Shown here: piece by piece, positions 18,460 through 25,558 of the stretch
Numbering within the stretch: the first letter of the stretch is position 1
Layout of the letters: each line of letters begins with the position of its first letter
Source of the DNA: SIG480 sp045595365
GTDB taxonomy: Bacteria; Bacillota; Clostridia; Oscillospirales; JAAYXM01
Reading direction: 5' to 3'
Assembly (NCBI GenBank): GCA_045595365.1
Contig: JAZOAI010000033.1
Coordinates: 24,166 to 88,165, forward strand
DNA: 64,000 bases
Notes under the pieces: generated by a model
The model's database searches: none
Told to the model about the DNA's origin: nothing
Seen by the model: the letters and a program-made list of their open reading frames with translations, nothing else
Position numbers and translations under genes: made by a program

Positions 18460-18488
18460 AAATGCAAAGAAGATAGAGCTTTGCATTT
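18460..18488. other. Inverted repeat in the 254-bp gap before the vor operon end
   Basis: A perfect 10-bp inverted repeat (18460-18469 with 18479-18488) with a 9-nt loop. There is no gene in 18296-18549. The repeat may be a weak terminator or an RNA-stabilising hairpin for the vor transcript. Confidence 0.4.
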
Positions 18489-18514
18489 AGTTTGGCACTT
18501 CATTAGAAAGAAAA

Positions 18515-18543
18515 TTCAGGAAGGGCAAATTGCTCTTCCTGAA
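18515..18543 (-). terminator. Terminator of the vor/ilvE operon
   Basis: A 14-bp stem with one mismatch (18515-18528 with 18530-18543) lies just past the stop of the gamma subunit gene. On the minus strand it is followed by TTTTCTTT. Confidence 0.85.
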
Positions 18544-18549
18544 TAGTTT

Positions 18550-19083
18550 TTAGTCTTTATATTCGATTCCTGCGTTTATCGCTTTGAGGTTTACCTCAAG
18601 GAGGTTTGCGCGCTTTGCGGAAACGACTTTTTTGAGTGAATCCTCAATATTATCGGTTCTCATTCCGCACTCCTTCATAAGCTTGCCTGTGATAATCATA
18701 TTGGCAAGAGTCGGAGCTTCCATCTCCTGCGCCATCTTTGTTGCAGGGATGTAGAAGACCTTTACATCATCACGAGCTACCTTGCGCTCAATAAGAGTAG
18801 AATCGACAAGGATGATGCCCCCCGGGACAACTGCATCCTCATACTTATCAAGCGAGGGAAGGTTCATTGCAACAAGAACATCAGGGCTTGAAACTATCGG
18901 TGAGCCGACGGGGTCATCAGAGAGGATAACGCTGCAGTTTGCAGTTCCGCCGCGCATCTCCGGACCGTAAGACGGGAGCCAGCTGAGCTGTCTGCCCTCG
19001 AGAAGGCCTTTATATGCAAGAAACTTTCCTGCGAAAAGAATGCCCTGGCCGCCGAAGCCTGCCAAAAGAATTTGAGTTGTCAT
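18550..19083 (-). CDS. 2-oxoacid:ferredoxin oxidoreductase gamma subunit (VorC-like)
   Basis: Gamma subunit of a CoA-dependent 2-oxoacid:ferredoxin oxidoreductase. It carries the typical GFGGQGILFAGK N-terminus and the WLPSYGPEMRGGTANC motif. The 177-aa length matches separate gamma subunits of the four-subunit type. It is the last gene of a seven-gene operon: ligase, ilvE, ATPase, ferredoxin, alpha, beta, gamma. The operon context, with ilvE and T-box-controlled ligases for branched-chain acids, favours 2-oxo branched-chain substrates over pyruvate or 2-oxoglutarate. That choice is inference. Confidence 0.9.
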   Translation of the reverse strand: MTTQILLAGFGGQGILFAGKFLAYKGLLEGRQLSWLPSYGPEMRGGTANCSVILSDDPVGSPIVSSPDVLVAMNLPSLDKYEDAVVPGGIILVDSTLIERKVARDDVKVFYIPATKMAQEMEAPTLANMIITGKLMKECGMRTDNIEDSLKKVVSAKRANLLEVNLKAINAGIEYKD

Positions 19084-19085
19084 AA

Positions 19086-19838
19086 TTATGCTTCCTCCTT
19101 CTCTGCGCTCTTGTCCTTATAAACTCCGAGCGGATAGTACGGAATCATATTGTCATCGACCCACTTGAGCGCATCGTTCGGTGTGAGCCCCCAGTTTGTT
19201 GGACAGGTGGAAACGACCTCGATAAGCGAGAAGCCCTTACCCTCTACCTGATTCTGGAATGCTTTGAGGATAGCCTTTCCTGCTGCCTTAACATTCTTAA
19301 CGCTGTTGACTGCAACACGCTCGATATACTGCGGGCCGTCAAGCGTTGCGAGCATTTCGGAAACGCGAATCGGATAACCTGCTGTGTTGACATCACGGCC
19401 GTACGGCGAGGTCTGTGTAACCTGGCCGGGAAGCGATGTCGGAGCCATCTGGCCTCCTGTCATACCGTAGATTGCGTTATTGACAAAGATGATTGTTATG
19501 TTTTCATTCCTTGCTGCGGCGTGGACAGTTTCTGCCATACCGATGGATGCAAGGTCGCCATCTCCCTGATATGTGAAGATTACATTCTCCGGAAACGCGC
19601 GTTTTAAGCCTGTTGCAACAGCGGGAGCGCGGCCGTGAGCCGCCTCGACCATATCGCATGAGAAATAATCATATGCCATAACCGAGCATCCGACCGGAGC
19701 AACACCGATAGTTTTGCCCTCAACTCCGAGCTTATCTATTGCCTCTGCAACAAGGCGGTGAATAATACCGTGAGTGCAGCCCGGGCAGTAGTGAAGCGGT
19801 GCATCTGTAAGACTTTTCGGTTTTTCAAATACTACCAT
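19086..19838 (-). CDS. 2-oxoacid:ferredoxin oxidoreductase beta subunit, TPP-binding (VorA-like)
   Basis: The thiamine-diphosphate-binding subunit. The TPP motif is YQGDGDLASIGMAETVHAAARN...NNAIYGMTGGQ. Conserved Cys in HYCPGCTHG and APVGCSV are likely ligands of the internal [4Fe-4S] cluster of this class. The 250-aa length is normal. The start codon overlaps the alpha stop (TAATG), so the subunits are translationally coupled. The reaction is reversible: acyl-CoA + CO2 + 2 reduced ferredoxin gives 2-oxoacid + CoA. Confidence 0.92.
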   Translation of the reverse strand: MVVFEKPKSLTDAPLHYCPGCTHGIIHRLVAEAIDKLGVEGKTIGVAPVGCSVMAYDYFSCDMVEAAHGRAPAVATGLKRAFPENVIFTYQGDGDLASIGMAETVHAAARNENITIIFVNNAIYGMTGGQMAPTSLPGQVTQTSPYGRDVNTAGYPIRVSEMLATLDGPQYIERVAVNSVKNVKAAGKAILKAFQNQVEGKGFSLIEVVSTCPTNWGLTPNDALKWVDDNMIPYYPLGVYKDKSAEKEEA

Positions 19839-20899
19839 TATTTGCTACCTCCCTTGACTTCCATAATTTTTGCAAGAACTTCTTCCGGTGACGGAATCAT
19901 ACCGCCGACGCGGTTGCAGAGATATACCGGTTTTTTGCAATCTGTTGCAAGGCGGATATCCTCAATCATCTGACCCATTGAAAGCTCAACGCTTATAAAT
20001 GCCTTGACCTTATCGGCAGCTTCCGCAAGAGGCTTCTTCGGGAACGGCCATACTGTAATCGGGCGAATCATTCCGACCTTTACGCCCTCCTTGCGAGCTG
20101 CAACGACTGCATTCTTCGCAACGCGGGCAGCGATGCCGAAAGCAACAACGCAGTATTCTGCATCGTCCATCATAAAGCTTTCATATCTTGCTTCATTCTC
20201 TTCAATCAGCTTATATCTCTCATATCTCTCGATATTCTTCTTCTCAAGCTCCTCGGGCTTTAAGTAGAGAGAGTTGATGATGTTGTGTTCACGCTTGCAG
20301 CCGGTGCCTGTAACAGCCCAGTCCTTTTCTGATGAACCGTCATTCTCCTCGGGGAGAACAACAGGCTCCATCATCTGACCCATGGTTCCGTCAGCAAGGA
20401 GCATTGCGGGCATACGGTATTTCTCCGCAAGCTCGAATGCAAGAGCTGTCATATCAGCCATTTCCTGAACGGATTCGGGAGTGAGAACTATTATGCGGTA
20501 GTCACCGTGGCCGCCGCCCTTTGTGGACTGGAAATAGTCCGACTGTGAAGGCTGAATTCCGCCAAGGCCCGGGCCTCCGCGCTGAACGTTTACGATAAGT
20601 GCGGGAAGGTCTGCACCTGCGATATAGGAGATACCCTCCTGCTTAAGTGAGATTCCGGGGCTTGAAGAGGATGTCATAACACGCTTTCCCGTTCCCGCAA
20701 CGCCATATACCATATTGATAGCGGAAATCTCGCTTTCTGCCTGGAGGAAGGTCCCTCCGATTTTCGGCATTTTCTTTGCCATATACGCCGCGACCTCTGT
20801 CTGCGGGGTTATAGGATATCCGAAGTAGTGGCGGCAGCCTGCACGGATAGCAGCTTCCGCAATAGCTTCGTTACCTTTCATTAAAACTTTTTCTGCCAT
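19838..20899 (-). CDS. vorB: 2-oxoacid:ferredoxin oxidoreductase alpha subunit (VorB-like)
   Basis: A 353-aa alpha subunit that contributes to the TPP active site and binds CoA in a separate domain. The N-terminus MKGNEAIAEAAIRAGCRHYFGYPITPQTE and the QRGGPGLGGIQPSQSDYFQ stretch match proteins annotated as 3-methyl-2-oxobutanoate dehydrogenase subunit VorB in Clostridia. The family also includes 2-oxoglutarate (Kor) enzymes, so specificity is not proven. The neighbourhood (ilvE, branched-chain T-boxes) supports branched-chain substrates. Confidence 0.88.
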   Translation of the reverse strand: MAEKVLMKGNEAIAEAAIRAGCRHYFGYPITPQTEVAAYMAKKMPKIGGTFLQAESEISAINMVYGVAGTGKRVMTSSSSPGISLKQEGISYIAGADLPALIVNVQRGGPGLGGIQPSQSDYFQSTKGGGHGDYRIIVLTPESVQEMADMTALAFELAEKYRMPAMLLADGTMGQMMEPVVLPEENDGSSEKDWAVTGTGCKREHNIINSLYLKPEELEKKNIERYERYKLIEENEARYESFMMDDAEYCVVAFGIAARVAKNAVVAARKEGVKVGMIRPITVWPFPKKPLAEAADKVKAFISVELSMGQMIEDIRLATDCKKPVYLCNRVGGMIPSPEEVLAKIMEVKGGSK

Positions 20900-20912
20900 T
20901 TTACCTCACACC

Positions 20913-21119
20913 TCACTTTTCTACAGTAATTACACAGTCAGGGCACATTGTCGCGCAGAACGCACAACCAATGCACTTTTCCTGGTCTGTAATCTCTGCG
21001 GGAGAATGACCTTTTTTGTTGATTTTGTCTTTTGCAAGACGGATGATGCCCTTAGGGCAGGCTGTGACACAGAGACCGCAACCCTTACAGATGTCTGTGT
21101 CGAAGGTTACTTTTGCCAT
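20913..21119 (-). CDS. 2x[4Fe-4S] ferredoxin, delta subunit of the Vor complex
   Basis: A 68-aa dicluster ferredoxin with CKGCGLCVTACPKG and CIGCAFCATMCPDC. It supplies or accepts electrons at the oxidoreductase. I start at the ATG at 21119, about 8 nt from the GAGGGG; a GTG at 21128 is in frame but overlaps the site. Its position directly before the alpha gene is standard for the four-subunit Vor/Kor type. Confidence 0.93.
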   Translation of the reverse strand: MAKVTFDTDICKGCGLCVTACPKGIIRLAKDKINKKGHSPAEITDQEKCIGCAFCATMCPDCVITVEK

Positions 21120-21136
21120 AAATAACACCCCTCTGT

Positions 21137-21805
21137 TTAAAATATTTTTTTCTGAAGCCGGAGAGGGAAAAATCTCCGGTTTTTATCCTTTTCGCATAAG
21201 CTCTCCATCGCCGTCGTCATAACAAGCGGAACGCCTGCAAGCTCTGATAACTCCTGCGCGAGGGCTTCTGTCTTTTCGATTGCTTCAATATCCGTTTCAC
21301 TTCCGATATTGGAGTTGTTGACAATCCCCGTGAACGGAATTCCCGCAGCCGCTTCTATCTCGCGGAAAACCTCGTATGCACTTTCTGCATCGCGAGTCAA
21401 TGGGCGGAAGAAGTTTACGACAAACAGATTGTCAAAATCGTTTTCCTCAAGTATATACGGGCGATATCTCCCCAGCGCATAAGCTCCGCGGTCATCGCCG
21501 CCTATATCCATAACAACGCGGCAATCTCTGCGCTGAACAAGCCCATATACCTCCTGCGGAAGTGCCGGCAAATCAACGCTCGTATTTGCAAACGGGAGTG
21601 CAACAACCTCGACTCCCGCCGCTTGGAGTTCTTCTAAGCTGTCCTTCGTGCGGAAGTATGGGTTTACCACGTCAATATCAGCTATTGCAACCGCATCCCC
21701 CTGACTTTTCAGATAAAGCGCGAAGTTAACCGCGATATTCGTTTTTCCGCTGCCGTAGTGTCCGCAAAAAAGAGTTATCCTCTTGTTTAAAGAATTACTG
21801 ACCAA
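21137..21805 (-). CDS. P-loop ATPase of MinD/CobQ-like type in the vor operon
   Basis: A 222-aa cytoplasmic nucleotide-binding protein. The N-terminal P-loop reads CGHYGSGKTN, followed by ADIDVVNPYFRTKD as a deviant switch I/Walker A' region and VVMDIGGDDRG as Walker B. This is like SIMIBI-class ATPases such as MinD, CobQ and nitrogenase Fe-protein relatives. No cluster-binding Cys pair is evident. The start is a TTG at 21805 that overlaps the end of ilvE by 19 bp, with GAGGAT about 9 nt upstream. It may load cofactor onto, or activate, the oxidoreductase; that is a guess from position. Confidence 0.7.
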   Translation of the reverse strand: MVSNSLNKRITLFCGHYGSGKTNIAVNFALYLKSQGDAVAIADIDVVNPYFRTKDSLEELQAAGVEVVALPFANTSVDLPALPQEVYGLVQRRDCRVVMDIGGDDRGAYALGRYRPYILEENDFDNLFVVNFFRPLTRDAESAYEVFREIEAAAGIPFTGIVNNSNIGSETDIEAIEKTEALAQELSELAGVPLVMTTAMESLCEKDKNRRFFPLRLQKKIF

Positions 21806-22854
21806 TTGAACTTATCCTCGCATTCGCCCCACTGGATTCCTGTTATCGTGTCATAGAGTTTCTGGCTGACTTCGCCGATTGTGTTGTTGTTTATGAGCAT
21901 AACGTCATCCTTATAGCGAAGCTTGCCGACCGGAGAAATAACCGCAGCGGTTCCTGTTCCGAAGCACTCTTCGAGCTTGCCTGACTTCTGAGCATCAAGA
22001 AGCTCTTCAACGGAAATTTTTCTCTCCTCGACTTCATACCCCCAGGACTTGCAGACTTCGATTACGGAGTTTCTTGTAATACCCGGGAGGATGCTGCCGG
22101 AGAGCTCCGGGGTAACAATCTTGCCGGCAATCTTGAAGAAGATATTCATCGCGCCGACTTCTTCGATGTATTTTCTCTCAACACCGTCAAGCCAGAGAAC
22201 CTGAGAATAGCCTTCATCGTGTGCCTTGACCTGAGCAGCTAAGCTTGCTGCGTAGTTTCCGCCTGTTTTTGCAAATCCCATACCGCCCTTGACAGCGCGG
22301 ACATAGTCATCCTCAATCCAGATTCCGACAGGAGCAAGGCCACTTGCGTAATACGCGCCTGATGGTGAGAGGATTATGATAAAGAGATATGTTTTTGACG
22401 GTGCAACACCGAGGAATTCGTCTGTCGCGATAATGAACGGGCGAATGTAGAGCGATGTACCTGGGGTAGTGGGAATCCAGTCCTCATCGACCTTGACAAT
22501 AGCCTTGCAAGCCTCAACGAAGAGTTCTTCAGGAAGCTCAGGAATGCAGAGGCGCTTGTTTGTGGCGTTTGTGCGCTTTGCGTTCATATCGGGCCTGAAA
22601 AGGCGGGCTTTTCCGTCTTTTCCCCTGTATGCCTTAAGGCCTTCAAACATTTCCTGCCCATAGTGGAATACCATAGCGGAGGGGTCAAGGGAAAGCTTTT
22701 CATAAGGAACTATTCTTCCGTCATGCCAGCCCTTTCCTTCCGTGTAGTTCATTAAGAACATATGGTCGGTAAAGACCTTTCCGAAGCCGAGCTTTGACTC
22801 ATCCTGCGGATGTGCCTTCGGAGTTGTTGTTTTTGTAACCGAAAAGTTATACAT
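21787..22854 (-). CDS. ilvE: Branched-chain amino acid aminotransferase
   Basis: A PLP-dependent fold-type IV transaminase that interconverts Leu, Ile and Val with their 2-oxoacids, using glutamate/2-oxoglutarate. The 355-aa type II form has the AMVFHYGQEMFEGLKAYRG N-terminal motif, the PLP Lys in GFAKTGGNYAAS, and YIEEVGAMNIFF. It lies 41 bp after the XRE-cupin ligase with an AGGAGAGA site. Its place in a Val T-box operon beside the Vor enzyme implies that it runs toward amino acid synthesis. Confidence 0.97.
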   Translation of the reverse strand: MYNFSVTKTTTPKAHPQDESKLGFGKVFTDHMFLMNYTEGKGWHDGRIVPYEKLSLDPSAMVFHYGQEMFEGLKAYRGKDGKARLFRPDMNAKRTNATNKRLCIPELPEELFVEACKAIVKVDEDWIPTTPGTSLYIRPFIIATDEFLGVAPSKTYLFIIILSPSGAYYASGLAPVGIWIEDDYVRAVKGGMGFAKTGGNYAASLAAQVKAHDEGYSQVLWLDGVERKYIEEVGAMNIFFKIAGKIVTPELSGSILPGITRNSVIEVCKSWGYEVEERKISVEELLDAQKSGKLEECFGTGTAAVISPVGKLRYKDDVMLINNNTIGEVSQKLYDTITGIQWGECEDKFNWSVIL

Positions 22855-22895
22855 TATATATCTCTCCTTTATGTGATAAATTTATATCCTTCTTA

Positions 22896-25184
22896 TTAAA
22901 GCTTGTTGCGCTGAATCTTTCCGCTTACCGTCTTCGGGAGACTCTCGCGGAAGACAACAAGACGCGGGTATTTATATGGCGCGGTATGCTCTTTAACGTA
23001 TGTCTGGATTTCCTTTTTGAGTTCCTCCGTCGGCTCTGTCCCCTTTGTGAGAACGATGCTTGCCTTAACTATCTGGCCGCGAACCTCGTCGGGAGCGGCG
23101 GAAACTCCGCACTCAAGAACATACGGAAGCTCCATAATAACGCTCTCAATTTCAAACGGGCCTATGCGATAGCCGGAGGATTTGATAACATCGTCAACAC
23201 GGCCGACGTACCAATAGAAGCCGTCTTCATCGCGCCAGGCGGTATCGCCGGTGTGGTAGTAGCCGTCGTGGAGAACCTCAAGGGTTTTTTCCTCATCGCG
23301 GTAATAGCCTTTGAAGAGGCCGCAGGGATGCCCGTCTTTTACATTGATGACAATCTCGCCCGTCTCGCCAACTGCCACCTCTTCGCCATTTTCGTTGATA
23401 AGCTCGACATTATATATGGGAGCCGGCTTACCCATAGAACCGATTTTGTGTGGCGCACCGACCATATTGCCTATAATCATCGTGCTTTCTGTCTGCCCAA
23501 ATCCCTCGATTATCTGAAGCCCTGTCGCCTTTTCAAACTGGCGGTAAACCTCAGGATTGAGAGCTTCGCCTGCCGTCGTCATATGCTTGACTGATGAGAA
23601 GTTGTATTTTGAAATATCTTCTTTGATCATCATCCGGAGCATTGTCGGAGGCGCGCAGAAGGTTGTTATATTATATTTCTCAAACATCGGAAGGATGTCT
23701 GATGCATCAAAGCGGTCAAAGTCGTAAACAAACACTGCTGCTTCGCAAAGCCACTGGCCGTAGAGTTTACCCCACATCGACTTTGCCCAACCGGTTTCGG
23801 AGATTGTGAAATGAAGGCCGTCGGGGTCGACATTGTGCCAGTATTTCGCTGTATGGAAATGCCCGAGCGGATATTTGTGGCTGTGCGCCGCGATTTTCGG
23901 GTAGCCGGTAGTCCCTGATGTAAAGAACATAAGGAGAAGGTCATCTCCGCAGGGGGAATCTGCAGTCCGCTCAAAGTGAGAGCTAAAGAGCGTATACTCC
24001 TCGTCAAAGCATCTCCAACCGTCACGCTCACCGCCAACGATAATCTTGTTGAGAAGCTCGGGGCATGTTTTTGCCGCTTCATCTACCTGGTGAGCGGCAT
24101 CTCCGTCTGCCGTGCAGATTACCGTGTTGACGCCTGCCGCCTGGAAGCGGTATTCAAAGTCGTGAACCTGCAGCTGATTTGTAGCAGGGATTGCGATTGC
24201 GCCAAGCTTATTTAAACCTATCATCGCAAACCAGAACTGGTAATGACGCTTGAGGACCAGCATAACGCGGTCGCCCTTCTTGATTCCGAGAGACTTGAAG
24301 TAGTTCGCACATCTTGCAGATTCACGCTTTATATCCGCAAACGTAAAGCGGCGCTCCGTCTTGTTTATGTCAATATGTAGCATCGCAAGCTTTTCCGGCT
24401 CACGCTCGGCAAGCGCATCAACAAGGTCGAAGGCGAAGTTGAACCCGTCGGTGTTTTTGAACTTGATTGACGTCGGGGTTCCGTTTTCGTTTTCTTCGGT
24501 GTCGATATAGTTGCGGTAAATTCTCGTTTTTGTATCCTTCTTTACCTCGCGAACCTCGGAAATCGCCTTTGTCGGCGAAAGCTCAGGAATAGGCTCTCCG
24601 GAAGGATTGAGAACGATTGCGTAGAAAACACAATCCGCTCCGTTTGTCGCAATCATGCCGTGTGGCGTGTTACTGTCATAGTATATGCTGTCACCGGGGC
24701 CGAGAATTTCGCGGTGGTCCCCTATCTGCACGAGCAGATGCCCCTCGACGATTATATCACACTCCTGGCCATCGTGAGAGGTGAGTTCAATATCAGACTC
24801 ACTTATGCTATCGTCGTATGAAATTCTGACGTAAAGCGGCTCTGCGATTCGGTTCTGGAACGCATATGCTAGGTTATAGTATGTCATCCCGTGAGCCTGG
24901 CCTATCTTCTGACCGAGACCTGACCGCGTAACCGTAAACGACTTGAGCGTCGGGCTCACGCCCTCAATAATGTCGGTAACATTGACGCGGAGAACTGTTG
25001 CACATCTGTAAATAAACGCAAAGTTTAAATCGCTCTCTCCCAGCTCGCAGCTGTTGTATTCCTCGACTGTCACTCCCGTAGCTGACGCCATTTCTTCGGG
25101 AGACAATCCCTCAATCTCGCGAAGCTCGCGTATGCGCGCCGCCATTTCTTTGATTTTGTAATCAAGCCCTGTCATTTTCGCCAT
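22896..25184 (-). CDS. XRE-cupin-acyl-CoA ligase fusion (Val unit, putative isobutyrate-CoA ligase)
   Basis: A 762-aa three-part protein. Residues about 17-73 form an XRE-type helix-turn-helix. Residues about 130-195 form a cupin_2 barrel (HDGQECDIIVEGHL, GDSIYYDSNTPHGM). Residues about 240-762 form an AMP-forming acyl-CoA ligase of the ACSM/acetyl-CoA synthetase-like type. Ligase motifs are FTSGTTGYPK at 421-430, GFGQTE at 561-566, YHTGD at 643-647, the RVDDVIKSSGYRIGP hinge region at 662-676, and a catalytic Lys in SGKIQR at 756. It ends only six residues later. The first gene behind the Val T-box, it precedes ilvE and vor. The isobutyrate substrate is inferred from the T-box codon and operon, not from the active site. 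It is a close paralogue of 25559-27826. Confidence 0.85.
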   Translation of the reverse strand: MAKMTGLDYKIKEMAARIRELREIEGLSPEEMASATGVTVEEYNSCELGESDLNFAFIYRCATVLRVNVTDIIEGVSPTLKSFTVTRSGLGQKIGQAHGMTYYNLAYAFQNRIAEPLYVRISYDDSISESDIELTSHDGQECDIIVEGHLLVQIGDHREILGPGDSIYYDSNTPHGMIATNGADCVFYAIVLNPSGEPIPELSPTKAISEVREVKKDTKTRIYRNYIDTEENENGTPTSIKFKNTDGFNFAFDLVDALAEREPEKLAMLHIDINKTERRFTFADIKRESARCANYFKSLGIKKGDRVMLVLKRHYQFWFAMIGLNKLGAIAIPATNQLQVHDFEYRFQAAGVNTVICTADGDAAHQVDEAAKTCPELLNKIIVGGERDGWRCFDEEYTLFSSHFERTADSPCGDDLLLMFFTSGTTGYPKIAAHSHKYPLGHFHTAKYWHNVDPDGLHFTISETGWAKSMWGKLYGQWLCEAAVFVYDFDRFDASDILPMFEKYNITTFCAPPTMLRMMIKEDISKYNFSSVKHMTTAGEALNPEVYRQFEKATGLQIIEGFGQTESTMIIGNMVGAPHKIGSMGKPAPIYNVELINENGEEVAVGETGEIVINVKDGHPCGLFKGYYRDEEKTLEVLHDGYYHTGDTAWRDEDGFYWYVGRVDDVIKSSGYRIGPFEIESVIMELPYVLECGVSAAPDEVRGQIVKASIVLTKGTEPTEELKKEIQTYVKEHTAPYKYPRLVVFRESLPKTVSGKIQRNKL

Positions 25185-25209
25185 AATGGAACTCTCCTTC
25201 TTTCGGAAC

Positions 25210-25492
25210 TAAGAAAAAACACTCGTCCCAAAGTTGATAATCCTTGAGACGAGTGAGATAAACAATACACCCGCGGTACCACTCAAATTGTGCAAAAAAT
25301 GCACCGCTCAGGCTCTACTAAGCCTTATGCCTTTACGCAGCAATCACGGAAAGGTTCTACTGACCGAAATGATTCGGATTTCTTCCTCTCAGCTCAGAAG
25401 CTACAACCGCAAAGCACGTGCCAGATAGCTCACACCAACCGCTACCTCTCTGAAAGCCCGTTCTCCTTGCGCACTCTTCGTCAAAGCTTTTA
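25210..25492 (-). ncRNA. T-box leader, specifier GUA (Val)
   Basis: The minus-strand leader has the T-box motif GAGTGGTACCGCGG (rc of 25271-25284) followed by a terminator (25214-25255, T run). Stem I is visible. AGCU pairs with AGCU at the base, followed by a kink-turn (GACGAAG/CUUCUGA), then CGCAAGG pairs with CUUUGCG, and AGAGAG and GGUUGGUG mark the distal loop. The 7-nt specifier side between CUUUGCG and CUUC is GUUGUAG. Aligned with the Leu leader, the codon is GUA at 25402-25404. The UGGU bulge fits a discriminator A. The structure was drawn by hand; the codon is likely but not tested. Confidence 0.9.
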
Positions 25493-25505
25493 ATAATTTG
25501 TGTTT

Positions 25506-25534
25506 ATTATATATCAACTTTCAAGCTTTGTCAA
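25506..25534 (-). promoter_or_regulatory. Consensus sigma-A promoter of the Val unit
   Basis: On the minus strand: TTGACA (25529-25534), 17 bp, TATAAT (25506-25511). Both hexamers are perfect consensus. The -35 box lies 24 bp after the stop of the preceding ligase gene. Transcription would begin just before T-box stem I. Confidence 0.92.
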
Positions 25535-25558
25535 CCCTTTTCGGAGACATTTACGCCA

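Noticed and set aside
18550..22854. Branched-chain amino acid degradation operon
   Set aside because: The enzymes would also fit fermentation of Leu, Ile and Val, but induction by uncharged tRNA through T-boxes makes synthesis the more sensible direction.
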